Source: JAERML01 sp035687895
Lineage (GTDB): Bacteria; Bacteroidota; Ignavibacteria; UBA10030; UBA6906
Direction: 5' to 3'
NCBI GenBank assembly: GCA_035687895.1
Contig: DASRUE010000251.1
Location: 1 to 25,713, forward strand
DNA length: 25,713 bases
The translations under genes were made by a program, and so were the position numbers. Positions 1-8,540 of the stretch are shown piece by piece (position 1 is the stretch's first letter; each line of letters opens with the position of its first letter). Below the pieces are notes generated by a model that saw only the letters and a program-made list of their open reading frames with translations, was not told the DNA's origin and did no database searches.

Positions 1-1
1 A

Positions 2-1015
2 TGCCTGAAGGTCGGACTGACTGAGGTGCACGACATGGGTGTAGACCTATCGGGAATCGGGATTTACAAGAAATTGATCGGTGAAGGGAAGTTCCCTTTT
101 CGGGTGTATGTAGCGATCGACGGGATTGGCGAGACGTGGTCGCATTACATGAGCACAGGACCGGAAACAGTTGGTCACGATGGCCGGCTCATCGTCCGGG
201 CGTTGAAGCTCTACGCTGACGGAGCACTTGGCTCACGAGGTGCTGCGCTTATCGAACCGTATTCTGACGACCCTTTGAACAGAGGGCTTACCCTTACGTC
301 AGCGGAACAAATCAGGGTCGCGGCATCGGAGGCGTTGGAGAGAGGCTTCCAAGTATGCACGCACGCGATCGGCGACAGGGCAAACAACATCGTGCTGAAC
401 GTTTATGGGGAGGCCCTTAAGTCTAATGAAATCAAAGCAAGAGACGCTCGTTTTCGAGTTGAGCATGCCCAGGTGATTGACCGGTCAGACTTGCCCCGGT
501 TTCATTCTCTCGGTGTTCTTCCAATGATGCAACCGACGCATTGTACTTCAGATATGTACTGGGCTGAATCAAGGCTTGGACCTGAGAGGTCGAAGGGAGC
601 ATATGCCTGGCGCTGGCTGCTGGAGCATGGATCGATTGTTCCTGCTGGATCTGATTTCCCTGTTGAGAGCCCGAACCCCTTATGGGGGTTCTATGCTGCA
701 ATCACTCGCCAGGATCATGCCGGGTGGCCCGAGGGGGGCTGGCACCCTGAACAGAAGATGACGCGGGAGGAAGCGCTCAAGTCGTTCACTTTGTGGTCTG
801 CATTTGCCGGTTTCCAGGAGAAATCGAAGGGCTCCATCGAGGTCGGTAAGGTTGCAGACTTGACCATTCTTTCGCATGACATCATGAAGATCGAGCCGAG
901 GAAGATACTTGACACCTCCGTGGAGATGACGATTGTAGCGGGTCAGGTCGCATATTCCTCCGGCGTCATCTCGCACAATCTCCAGTCCGAACTGACTCCT
1001 CATTCCAGCCGCTAA
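2..1015 (+). CDS. YtcJ-type amidohydrolase, 5'-truncated by the window edge
   Basis: C-terminal part of a metal-dependent hydrolase of the amidohydrolase_3 (YtcJ-like) family. The frame is open from base 2 and reads in-family sequence (GLTEVHDMGVD) before the first GTG at 26, so the gene starts outside the window and the GTG is internal. Numbered from that GTG, visible family motifs are YADGALGSR (Lys61 just before it, the usual bridging lysine), THAIGD (His113), VEHAQ (His147) and GSDFPVES (Asp210), which are metal ligands or active-site residues in this family. The N-terminal HxH motif must lie upstream of the window. About 337 residues are present of roughly 530-550 usual for the family. 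Such enzymes hydrolyse amides or carbamates and the substrate is usually unknown. An MFS transporter gene follows 18 bases later, so co-transcription is likely and a shared substrate is possible but unproven. Confidence 0.9.
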   Translation, partial: CLKVGLTEVHDMGVDLSGIGIYKKLIGEGKFPFRVYVAIDGIGETWSHYMSTGPETVGHDGRLIVRALKLYADGALGSRGAALIEPYSDDPLNRGLTLTSAEQIRVAASEALERGFQVCTHAIGDRANNIVLNVYGEALKSNEIKARDARFRVEHAQVIDRSDLPRFHSLGVLPMMQPTHCTSDMYWAESRLGPERSKGAYAWRWLLEHGSIVPAGSDFPVESPNPLWGFYAAITRQDHAGWPEGGWHPEQKMTREEALKSFTLWSAFAGFQEKSKGSIEVGKVADLTILSHDIMKIEPRKILDTSVEMTIVAGQVAYSSGVISHNLQSELTPHSSR

Positions 1016-1033
1016 ACCACGGAAGCCCTGAGA

Positions 1034-2329
1034 ATGAAGAAGGAAGTCACGCGTGGTTCAATGACATCCATCCAGAGAAGAAACTTCCGGATCAATGTGA
1101 CAGAGGGGGCGTTGTTTGTGGCCGGGGGTGCTTTCATTTCATCTCAGACCGTCTTACCTGCGCTTGTAGCCAAACTCGGAGGCAGCAATGTTGCTGTCGG
1201 TTCGGTCGCAGTGATCCTCTGGGTGGGGCTATTCCTCCCACAGATCTTTTCGGCAAGAGTGGTAGAGACCCTTTGCTGGAAAAAACCGTGGGCGATTCGG
1301 TTTGGGGCGATACAGCGTGTTATTGTTCTTCTCATGGGGGTTCTTGTCCTCCTCTTTGGAGCCGACCGACCCGGTTTGGCACTTGCCGGCTTCCTGACTC
1401 TCTTTGCGTTGAACCAGATCATGCTTGGTGTAACGACACCGGGGTGGTTTGACTTGTTTGCAAAAGTAACTCCCCCTACGCGGCGCGGACGATTGGTGGG
1501 AACACGCAACTCCATTGGAGGGGTTGCAGCGTTTTTCTGCGGGCTCGTTCTTACCTGGCTCCTCGCGACCCTGGAGTTTCCTCTCAGTTTTGGTATTGCT
1601 TTCTTCTGCGCATTCATTCTCCAGCTCGGATCCATTATTGTTCAGTTCAAACTTGTTGAAGAGGAACCAAGCGTTATGCGGGGGCAAAGACCGATATCCA
1701 GATTTCTGAGGGATCTCCCGCGGATTGTACAAGGGAACCGCGAGTTCCGGGAGTTCTTAGTAGCGTCTGCTTTTCTGGTCCTGGCGACAATGCCAGTCGG
1801 GTTCTTCACCGTTTATGGGTTGAAGGAATTCAATGCCGATGAGTCGGCTGTAGGGACATTCACCCTGGTGATGGTGGCAATCCAGGTGGTAAGTGCGATC
1901 GTGAACGGGCACATAGCTGACCATTATGGCCACAAGGTTGCTCTTGTCTGTGCCGCAACATCCATGTTCTGTGCAAGCGTTTGGGCTCTTGTGGCGCCTT
2001 CGCTTGCATGGTTCACTCTTGTCTACATGTTCCTCGGTGTCAATCTCGGAAGCGAACTGATGATTCGCTACAACATGTCGATCGAGTACGGGCCGATCGC
2101 GCAACGCCCGACGTACGTTGGGTTGATGAACACGGTGCTTGCACCTCTCTACCTCTCGAGTCTTGCTGGCGCATGGATCAGCGATCTCCTTGGATACAAA
2201 ACGGTGTTTCTGACGGGCAGCATTTTTTCCGTGATCGGGATAGCATATCTCGTTACGCGTGTCAAAGACCCGCGAACCATCGCCACCGCGTTGGTGCCGC
2301 CGAACCCACAACCTTCCAAGGTCGAGTAG
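1034..2329 (+). CDS. MFS transporter
   Basis: Inner-membrane protein of 431 residues with about twelve hydrophobic segments in two halves separated by a charged central stretch (around residues 205-235, EEEPSVMRGQRPISRF), as in the major facilitator superfamily. A cytoplasmic-loop motif typical of MFS proteins is seen as ADHYGHKVAL in the second half, and PPTRRGRLVGTRN sits in the matching loop of the first half. The substrate cannot be read from the sequence. The start used is ATG 1034; an in-frame ATG at 1061 is an alternative and would still leave the first membrane segment intact. Neighbours are an amidohydrolase 18 bases upstream and a small unknown gene starting 1 base after the stop, so all three probably share a transcript. 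Confidence 0.88.
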   Translation: MKKEVTRGSMTSIQRRNFRINVTEGALFVAGGAFISSQTVLPALVAKLGGSNVAVGSVAVILWVGLFLPQIFSARVVETLCWKKPWAIRFGAIQRVIVLLMGVLVLLFGADRPGLALAGFLTLFALNQIMLGVTTPGWFDLFAKVTPPTRRGRLVGTRNSIGGVAAFFCGLVLTWLLATLEFPLSFGIAFFCAFILQLGSIIVQFKLVEEEPSVMRGQRPISRFLRDLPRIVQGNREFREFLVASAFLVLATMPVGFFTVYGLKEFNADESAVGTFTLVMVAIQVVSAIVNGHIADHYGHKVALVCAATSMFCASVWALVAPSLAWFTLVYMFLGVNLGSELMIRYNMSIEYGPIAQRPTYVGLMNTVLAPLYLSSLAGAWISDLLGYKTVFLTGSIFSVIGIAYLVTRVKDPRTIATALVPPNPQPSKVE

Positions 2330-2330
2330 C

Positions 2331-2786
2331 ATGGCTCGCCTGACCAGTCCTCCAACAGTCCGCATTGTTTACCATCGAGAGGGGTTTGAATCTCCTATCG
2401 GCCATCTTGTGCGCAACCGCATGGAGGCGACGGTTTGCGACTGGCTTGTCAAGCATGGGATTGCTCACCGGCATGCAAGCGAGGTCTTTGCTGTGAAAAC
2501 CGGTGCTGCCCGGGTGCCAAATATCTACGTTCCCGACATCATTCTTCATGATCGAAACCCGCAAGGGAAAACCATCATCGTTGAGCCGATTCACACCTAT
2601 GCACCGAAAGACGGAGGGTCGCGGCTTCTTGCCTCGTTTCGAAAGGAGCTGAAATCGAAATACTATGTCATCGTCATTGCCAAGAAGCATTATCTCCACA
2701 AGGTTCAGAAAGGGGCATATGACGTGCTAATTGACTTCGACAACCTTGATCTGCTCCTGAAGAAAATCCCCCTCTTTCCGCGGTAG
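2331..2786 (+). CDS. Unrecognised small protein, possible PD-(D/E)XK-like core
   Basis: Protein of 151 residues that I cannot assign to a named family. The frame is open further upstream, to a GTG at 2259 inside the MFS gene, but ATG 2331 lies one base after the MFS stop and is the better start. The order of elements resembles a restriction-endonuclease-like fold: a helix with RMEATVCDWL (Glu32), then strand-like VPDIIL (Pro68-Asp69), then about 15 residues later TIIVEPIH (Glu85, His88), then a basic helix (FRKELKSKYY) and a strand YVIVIAKK. In a canonical PD-(D/E)XK enzyme a lysine would sit two residues after the Glu; here that position is Ile, with His at +3. It could therefore be an inactive or divergent nuclease-like domain, or something unrelated. 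No signal peptide or membrane segment is seen. Confidence 0.7.
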   Translation: MARLTSPPTVRIVYHREGFESPIGHLVRNRMEATVCDWLVKHGIAHRHASEVFAVKTGAARVPNIYVPDIILHDRNPQGKTIIVEPIHTYAPKDGGSRLLASFRKELKSKYYVIVIAKKHYLHKVQKGAYDVLIDFDNLDLLLKKIPLFPR

Positions 2787-2843
2787 GTCTGGGCGCCACC
2801 CTCGTTGCATTTCAACGCCAGCGAATTTATATTGAACCACCGT

Positions 2844-3728
2844 ATGCAGACAACAGCCCCAACGACCCGGCCGTGGACCCTCCTTTCACTCCTCGAGTGG
2901 GGTGCATCCTATCTGGCAACCCGCAATTTTGAGGACGCCAGATTAAACGTGGAGCTCCTGCTTGCCCATGTATTGCAGCTTTCCCGCATCGGTTTGTACA
3001 CCCAGTTCGACAGGCCCCTTACGCCGCGAGAGCTGGCAAGTTTCAAAACCCTCTTCCAGCGACGGATAAGAAATGAGCCGCTGCAGTACATTATGGGCGA
3101 GACTGAGTTTATGGGGATTCCGTTGTGGGTCGATCCCAGTGTCCTCATTCCCCGACCGGAGACGGAGGAACTCGTGCAGCGTGTTATCGACGAGGCTAAA
3201 GGAATTCCCAAACCGCACGTGGCAATCCTTGACATCGGTACCGGTTCAGGGAACATCCCCATTGCAATTGCGCGGAATGTCCCGCAGGCGAAGATCACTT
3301 CCATGGACGTCAGTACCGCGGCCCTCGCGACTGCCGCACGAAACATTCAGCGGCATCGCCTCACCACCATTGCGCTTATCCATGCCGACGTTTTCGAACA
3401 GCACGCCATCTCGGGGATATTCGACATCATTGTTACCAACCCCCCGTATATTTCGGTTGAAGAACATTCATCGCTTCAGCCGGAGGTGAGGAACTACGAG
3501 CCTCATATTGCTACAACGGATAATGGTGATGGGTTTCGCTTCATTCGGAGGATTGGCAACCTTGCAATGGAGCATCTCATTCCGGGCGGCACTGTTTTCA
3601 TGGAGATTGCCTATAATCAATCGGTAGAGGCCCGACGCATCCTGGAGACGGCCGGACTCACGTCGGTGGAGGTTTTCGATGATCTCTCCGGAATCCCTCG
3701 GATAGTGAAAGCCCGGCGCAGCTCATGA
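2844..3728 (+). CDS. prmC: Release factor glutamine methyltransferase PrmC (HemK)
   Basis: Uses S-adenosylmethionine to N5-methylate the glutamine of the GGQ motif in peptide-chain release factors RF1 and RF2, raising termination efficiency in the cytoplasm. The protein is 294 residues, a normal length. An N-terminal helical domain (about 1-100) leads into the conserved stretch VLIPRPETEELV (100-111). The SAM-binding motif I DIGTGSG is at 130-136 and the catalytic NPPY motif at 199-202, which contacts the substrate glutamine. The frame is open back to a TTG at 2805, but ATG 2844 gives the usual N-terminus. The stop overlaps the start of dtd by four bases (ATGA), a sign of translational coupling. 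Confidence 0.95.
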   Translation: MQTTAPTTRPWTLLSLLEWGASYLATRNFEDARLNVELLLAHVLQLSRIGLYTQFDRPLTPRELASFKTLFQRRIRNEPLQYIMGETEFMGIPLWVDPSVLIPRPETEELVQRVIDEAKGIPKPHVAILDIGTGSGNIPIAIARNVPQAKITSMDVSTAALATAARNIQRHRLTTIALIHADVFEQHAISGIFDIIVTNPPYISVEEHSSLQPEVRNYEPHIATTDNGDGFRFIRRIGNLAMEHLIPGGTVFMEIAYNQSVEARRILETAGLTSVEVFDDLSGIPRIVKARRSS

Positions 3729-4171
3729 GGGCATTGGTTCAACGCGTGAGTGAAGGAAGTGTTGCCATCGAAGGGACGCGCTATGCACATATCGAAAAAG
3801 GGTTCGTCATTCTGCTGGGGATCAGGAAGGGCGACACCACTGAGAGTGCACTGTCGCTTGCGGACAAATGTGCGGCGCTACGGGTGTTTGAAGATGGAGA
3901 AGGGAAAATGAACCTTGGCCTGATGGACGTTCATGGAACCGTGCTGATCGTTTCTCAGTTTACCCTCTACGCTGACACGCAGAGAGGAAACCGTCCGGGC
4001 TTCGCGGATGCCGCTCGAACAGAAGAAGCAGAGCCGTTGTACGAGCAATTCGTGGCCCGAATGCGGGCAGCGTTGGGGTCAGACAAAGTGTTTACCGGTG
4101 TGTTCCGGGCCATGATGCAGGTGACAATTGTGAATGACGGGCCGGTGACCATCCTGTTGGAACGTGCGTAG
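3725..4171 (+). CDS. dtd: D-aminoacyl-tRNA deacylase Dtd
   Basis: Removes D-amino acids such as D-Tyr mistakenly attached to tRNA, and also glycine from tRNA-Ala, protecting translation in the cytoplasm. At 148 residues it has the standard size of this homodimeric family. The two signature motifs are intact: SQFTL (77-81), and the NxGPxT motif as NDGPVT (137-142), which carries the Gly-cisPro pair that enforces chiral selection. The N-terminus MRALVQRVSEGSV is also typical. ATG 3725 overlaps the prmC stop by four bases. Pairing with PrmC makes a small translation-fidelity cluster. The frame ends at 4171 and an exported protein gene follows after 44 bases. Confidence 0.96.
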   Translation: MRALVQRVSEGSVAIEGTRYAHIEKGFVILLGIRKGDTTESALSLADKCAALRVFEDGEGKMNLGLMDVHGTVLIVSQFTLYADTQRGNRPGFADAARTEEAEPLYEQFVARMRAALGSDKVFTGVFRAMMQVTIVNDGPVTILLERA

Positions 4172-4215
4172 AGGCGATATCATCCAACTCACAAAAAGCA
4201 AAGGAGTACTTCGCC

Positions 4216-5004
4216 ATGTTAAACCGCTCTCGGTACAAGCTGTCTGTAGTGGCCATCCTCCTCCTTGGAATTGTCTTGGTGCCACGAATAGTACATGCGC
4301 AAGGAGCATTCTCCTCGGTTACCACTGTGCACATGAACGTGGAGTACCAACCAGGTGTCTCCGAGGCCGATGCGCGAAAGGTGGCGGAGTACTTGCAGAA
4401 CGATTACAACTACCTCAGTGACAAGTTGGGGCTCGATTTCAAGAAACGTCTCAACGTAAGGATTTATGACTCCGTGGGAAAATTCCTCACGGCCACCAAC
4501 CAGAAGAAACCCTGGCGAGGTGCTCTCTATCAACGTGGAGTCTTGCATCTCCAACCTGTGCAGGCTCTCTCCCAGCGCGGAATCTTCGAGCAGGCCCTTT
4601 CGTATGAACTTGCCGTTGCGCTGCTTGACCAAACCTCAGGAAAGGGATGCCCGCGATGGCTGCGCGAATCGTTTGCCGTCTACCATTGCGGTGAAATGGC
4701 CAACCTGACGATCCCCATTGGTGCAAAGCTCTCTTTCTTCTCCGATCTCGATCAGGACGTCCAGCAATATCCCGATCCCCCCCAGCGCGATGACGTCCAC
4801 TATGTGCTTGGACAGACAATGAAATTCTTTGTCGAGAAATTTGGGGAGGACAAGGCATTCAAGATCTACAAATCATTCAACGGCATGACCCCCATTGAAG
4901 AGATTTTCAAGAAAACCTTCAAGCAGGAGTTCCGGACGATCGAGCGCACGTGGTCGAACTTCATTGCGGCGCAAACGGATACGTTCAAGAAGCGTTCGGA
5001 GTGA
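4216..5004 (+). CDS. Exported peptidase-MA-like protein with a degenerate zinc motif
   Basis: Protein of 262 residues with an N-terminal signal peptide (basic start, hydrophobic 9-22, likely cleavage near VHAQ at 26-29), so it is exported to the periplasm or outer face. The middle resembles the peptidase MA-like (gluzincin) family: a predicted helix EQALSYELAVALL (125-137) followed by CPRWLRESFAVY (145-156), matching the family pattern HExxH then PxWLxEGxAxY. Here the zinc motif reads YELAV (130-134): the first His is Tyr and the second is Val, while the Glu is kept. The WLRES segment keeps its Glu. This argues for a non-catalytic relative, perhaps a binding or scaffold protein. A strong Shine-Dalgarno (AAGGAG, 4201-4206) supports ATG 4216. 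A weak promoter-like pair (TTGGAA 4157, TATCAT 4178, 15-base spacer) lies upstream. The target is unknown. Confidence 0.8.
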   Translation: MLNRSRYKLSVVAILLLGIVLVPRIVHAQGAFSSVTTVHMNVEYQPGVSEADARKVAEYLQNDYNYLSDKLGLDFKKRLNVRIYDSVGKFLTATNQKKPWRGALYQRGVLHLQPVQALSQRGIFEQALSYELAVALLDQTSGKGCPRWLRESFAVYHCGEMANLTIPIGAKLSFFSDLDQDVQQYPDPPQRDDVHYVLGQTMKFFVEKFGEDKAFKIYKSFNGMTPIEEIFKKTFKQEFRTIERTWSNFIAAQTDTFKKRSE

Positions 5005-5054
5005 TGGTGAGAGTGGGGGAGACCGCCTGGGCAGATTCTTGTGAGTGAGGTACG

Positions 5055-5993
5055 TTGCGAGTACTGATGCTCTTTCTTGATGGTGTGGGGTTAGGAAAAG
5101 ACGACCCCGCGTTGAATCCGTTTTGCGTGGCGCGTTTGCCGACGCTTTGCTCTCTCCTGAACGGTGATCCGCCGCTTCTCCGCACCCGGGACTTTTCCAG
5201 TCGCGCTGCAACGATGGTCCCACTGGATGCCAACCTCGGTGTGGAAGGGTTGCCGCAAAGCGGAACGGGCCAGACAGCGCTATTTACCGGTGTGAATGGC
5301 GCCCGCGTCATCGGCAAGCATTTCGGACCGTATCCATATTCCACCCTCAAACCCGCCATCCACGAAAGGAACATCTTTAAACGCCTTCGGGCGGCCGGAA
5401 AGACCAGCCTGTTTGCCAATGCCTTTCCCCAACGGTTCTTTGATTATATGAACCAGCGTCGTTCACGGCTCACTGTGACGACGCTCGCGTGCACGATGAC
5501 CGGAATCCCACTGATGAATCATCGGGATCTGCAAGAGGGACGCGGAATTTCGGCCGACATCACCAACGCCGGCTGGCGCGAGATGGGCTATGACATTCCC
5601 GTCATCCCGCCCGAAGAGGCCGGGCGGAGGCTTGCGCGGCTTTCCGCTCAACACGACTTCGTTTTGTTTGAGTACTGGATGACAGATCACGCCGGGCATT
5701 CGGAGAACTTCTCGCGGGCAGTAGACGTCCTCGAACGGTTCGACGGAATGCTCTCTGGAGTTCTCGATGAGCTCGATCCGAAGAATACAGTTCTCTTCCT
5801 GACCAGCGATCACGGTAACATTGAGGACATGTCCACAAAGTCTCACACGCGGAACCCGGTACCAGCGTTGCTCTACGGACGTAGTCACGATGCCGTTGCG
5901 GCAAAGCTCCGTTCGGGCTCTCCGGCAAGTGCCGATCTCACGCATGTGACACCGACATTGATGCATGTCCTGACACACGGCGGACCTGACTGA
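5055..5993 (+). CDS. Alkaline-phosphatase-superfamily metalloenzyme (phosphoglycerate-mutase-like)
   Basis: Protein of 312 residues of the metalloenzyme superfamily shared by alkaline phosphatase, cofactor-independent phosphoglycerate mutase and phosphopentomutase. Metal-site elements are visible in order: LFLDGVGLGKDD near the N-terminus (Asp9), SGTGQTAL (69-76, where the phosphorylated Ser/Thr would lie), TDHAGH (Asp211, His215), TSDHGNIED (Asp252, His253) and STKSHTRNP (His264). It is much shorter than a true cofactor-independent phosphoglycerate mutase (about 510 residues), so that enzyme activity should not be assumed; phosphatase or phosphotransferase action on an unknown substrate is the safe call. 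The start chosen is TTG 5055, giving the family-like N-terminus (M)RVLMLFLDGVG; ATG 5067 is the alternative and would cut close to the first strand. No signal peptide is seen, so it is probably cytoplasmic. Confidence 0.85.
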   Translation: MRVLMLFLDGVGLGKDDPALNPFCVARLPTLCSLLNGDPPLLRTRDFSSRAATMVPLDANLGVEGLPQSGTGQTALFTGVNGARVIGKHFGPYPYSTLKPAIHERNIFKRLRAAGKTSLFANAFPQRFFDYMNQRRSRLTVTTLACTMTGIPLMNHRDLQEGRGISADITNAGWREMGYDIPVIPPEEAGRRLARLSAQHDFVLFEYWMTDHAGHSENFSRAVDVLERFDGMLSGVLDELDPKNTVLFLTSDHGNIEDMSTKSHTRNPVPALLYGRSHDAVAAKLRSGSPASADLTHVTPTLMHVLTHGGPD

Positions 5994-6044
5994 AAGACGG
6001 AACTCGGGACGCTGTATTTCTCTCCGCTTGAGATGAGGGAACGT

Positions 6045-8459
6045 ATGGTAAGCGTTCGGAACTTTCCGGCTTTTCGCCTGAGCGTGCTGCTCGCAATTGG
6101 GATTCTCGCCGGGAACGCGCTTAACCTTCCGATACAGATATTCCCGGTTATTCTTCTCTCTCTTCTTCTCTTTGTTCTTCTCCTCAATTTCTTGGGCCCT
6201 CGCCCCTCGCTTGACGCTCTCATTAGTGTTTCTGTTTCCCTGTTGTGCATTGCATTTGGTGCCGCCAAACTAGCGTTTGATCGTGACCAGTCATTGAAGA
6301 TTCCGCAGCAGGCGTTGGAATCGGAGACTGTGGCAACGGGGACTGTCAACAGTATTCCCCTACGGGTACCGAACGGCGTCCGATTCGTAATGCGTACTTC
6401 GTCTCTTGTCATCGATGGAGCATCAAGGCCGTTCGTGGCGTCAGTGCTGGTCTCCGTCATGCGACTGCGGGAGGAGAACGATTTTCTTCGCCATGGCAAC
6501 CGCGTTGCGGTGAAGGGAGAACTCATGCCCCCCGTTGACGAGCGGAACCCCGGTGAGTTCAGCGAGCGACAGTACTATGAAGCTAATGGGATTTCCCTCT
6601 TGATGCGTGCTGCCGGGAAAGAGCATCTCGTGGTGCTTGACGCCTCGGAAGGATCATGGCTGATGACCAGGATGGTGGAGCCCACACGCAGGTACATTAT
6701 CTCGACTATAGACGCGAGTGTTGGCGGCGAGGAAGGGGAGTTCCTCAAGGGTCTGTTGATCGGTGAACGGGGAGGTATTTCGCCATCGACACGGCGCGCG
6801 TTCACCAATGCCGGTGTTGCCCATGTGCTCGCTGTATCTGGCTCGAACGTCGCGGTGGTAGCAGGGATCCTCTTTGTCCTGATCGGCTTTTTCCCTTTTC
6901 CCCGATGGGGCCGTTTCGTCGTCACAGGGTTGGGTGTCCTTTTTTATATGGTGCTGACAGGGAGCCAACCTCCGGTTGTTCGTGCGACAATCATGGCGCT
7001 GGTGATCCTTGCTGCCGGAGCGTTTCAGGAAAAACGAAACCCATTTAACGCGCTTGGGTTTGCTGCGTGCATTATCCTCCTCATTGATGCGCGACAGTTG
7101 TTCGATGTCGGGTTTCAGCTTTCTTTTGCAGCAGTCCTCTTCATTCTGGCACTGTACCCGAAAGTAAACTCGTGGATTTCGCGTATCCGGTCGGACACTC
7201 CTTCTGTACGTGGACTGATCTCGATACTTCGGATAGGCGGGGTGTCGGCGGTCGCCACCCTTGGCACATTTCCACTGACCGCCCTGTATTTTGGTAAAGT
7301 CTCGATCATCGGTGTGGTGGCAAATGTTTTCGTCCTGCCCATGGTTGCCGCAAGCGTTGCTCTTGGTTGTGCCGGGCTACTTGCAGGCCTAGTGAGTTCC
7401 TGGCTTGCCGGTGTTTATGGGTCTGTTAATCATCTTCTTCTCTCTCTTACACTGATGGCGACCAACTTAGCCGGGAACCTCCCGCTGGCGTATGTTGATT
7501 CGGTTCGATTCACGGCGATGCATGCTGTCCCATTCTATATCCTCCTCCTCTTAGTTATCAGCATGAGGAAGTCGTTGGCGCTTCGTGTCCTGACGATGTC
7601 GTTGTTGGTGTCGATGAATGTCATGATATTCACGCCTGATTCTCCAGCGTACGCGGCTCAGCGTGGAGTCCTTCGAGTAAGTGTGATTGACGTAGGACAG
7701 GGAGACGCGATATTGGTGGAGTTCCCCGACGGCAAAACGATGCTGGTCGATGCCGGGCCTAAGAGCCTCTCGTTTGATGCGGGAGATCGCATCGTTGCTC
7801 CGTTCCTGCGCCGCCGTGCAATCACCACGATTGACCTTCTCCTTGTCTCACATCCACACAGCGATCATCTCGGCGGGACCCCGGCCCTTCTTGAACAATT
7901 CGATGTCAAGCGTGTCGTTGATAACGGTCAGGCGATCAACACTTCCCTCTATGCCCGCTACCTCGCTGATGTTCGGAACGAACGTTGTCGGTTTGAGTCG
8001 ACACAGGCAGGAATGGTCTTCCTGCAATTTGATGGTGTTCGCATGTACATCCTCGCGCCCACGAATACTGGTAAAGATTCCTTGCGGCTCGCGAATCTTA
8101 ACAACACATCGGTGGCGTGCAAGCTGCAATATGGCAACGTGTCTTTTCTTCTCCCTGGCGACGCAGAAGAGGAAGCGGAGAAGGATATGGCCGACGTGTA
8201 TGGTGATTTTCTCCGGGCAGATGTGCTGAAAGCGGGACACCATGGCAGCAGCACCAGCAGCACAATGCAGTTTCTCGAGGTTGTTCGCCCTGAACATGTC
8301 GTCATCTCCGTGGGGCGGCGGAACAAATTTGGGCATCCTGCACCATCGGTAGTGGAGAGATTTGCAGCACTGAATACACACATTCTCCGGACGGACGATC
8401 AAGGCGCCGTGATTTTTCAGACAGATGGTCTCACGCTCACGCATATCGATTGGCGATGA
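6045..8459 (+). CDS. comEC: DNA internalization channel protein ComEC/Rec2
   Basis: Polytopic inner-membrane protein that carries single-stranded DNA across the membrane in natural transformation. It has 804 residues, full length for the family. From the N-terminus: membrane segments and a DUF4131-type region (about 1-200), the Competence domain with GVAHVLAVSGSN (257-268) and many membrane helices to about residue 535, then a metallo-beta-lactamase domain with IDVGQGDAI, the HPHSDHLGG motif (603-611), LLPGDAEEEAE and KAGHHGSS. The HxHxDH motif is intact, so the proposed nuclease function could be active. ATG 6045 is chosen because AGGGA (6036-6040) sits at good spacing; an in-frame ATG at 6033 lacks a Shine-Dalgarno. 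No other competence genes are in the window. Confidence 0.95.
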   Translation: MVSVRNFPAFRLSVLLAIGILAGNALNLPIQIFPVILLSLLLFVLLLNFLGPRPSLDALISVSVSLLCIAFGAAKLAFDRDQSLKIPQQALESETVATGTVNSIPLRVPNGVRFVMRTSSLVIDGASRPFVASVLVSVMRLREENDFLRHGNRVAVKGELMPPVDERNPGEFSERQYYEANGISLLMRAAGKEHLVVLDASEGSWLMTRMVEPTRRYIISTIDASVGGEEGEFLKGLLIGERGGISPSTRRAFTNAGVAHVLAVSGSNVAVVAGILFVLIGFFPFPRWGRFVVTGLGVLFYMVLTGSQPPVVRATIMALVILAAGAFQEKRNPFNALGFAACIILLIDARQLFDVGFQLSFAAVLFILALYPKVNSWISRIRSDTPSVRGLISILRIGGVSAVATLGTFPLTALYFGKVSIIGVVANVFVLPMVAASVALGCAGLLAGLVSSWLAGVYGSVNHLLLSLTLMATNLAGNLPLAYVDSVRFTAMHAVPFYILLLLVISMRKSLALRVLTMSLLVSMNVMIFTPDSPAYAAQRGVLRVSVIDVGQGDAILVEFPDGKTMLVDAGPKSLSFDAGDRIVAPFLRRRAITTIDLLLVSHPHSDHLGGTPALLEQFDVKRVVDNGQAINTSLYARYLADVRNERCRFESTQAGMVFLQFDGVRMYILAPTNTGKDSLRLANLNNTSVACKLQYGNVSFLLPGDAEEEAEKDMADVYGDFLRADVLKAGHHGSSTSSTMQFLEVVRPEHVVISVGRRNKFGHPAPSVVERFAALNTHILRTDDQGAVIFQTDGLTLTHIDWR

Positions 8460-8470
8460 GATCACGTCGC

Positions 8471-8499
8471 TTGATTCTCGCACCGGGGTTGGTTATCAT
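8471..8499 (+). promoter_or_regulatory. Candidate sigma70-type promoter for the mutase gene
   Basis: TTGATT (8471-8476) and TATCAT (8494-8499) are separated by 17 bases in the 81-base gap between comEC and the mutase gene. They match the TTGACA and TATAAT consensus at four and five of six positions. Transcription would begin near 8506, leaving a leader of about 35 bases. No terminator is visible between comEC and this site, so read-through from upstream is also possible. Confidence 0.45.
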
Positions 8500-8540
8500 T
8501 TCTCACCACAACCATCGCACTCACTGACTTCGAACATGAT

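Noticed and set aside
6033..6044. ATG 6033 as the comEC start
   Set aside because: It has no Shine-Dalgarno, and the AGGGA just inside it is well placed for ATG 6045. The difference is four residues only.
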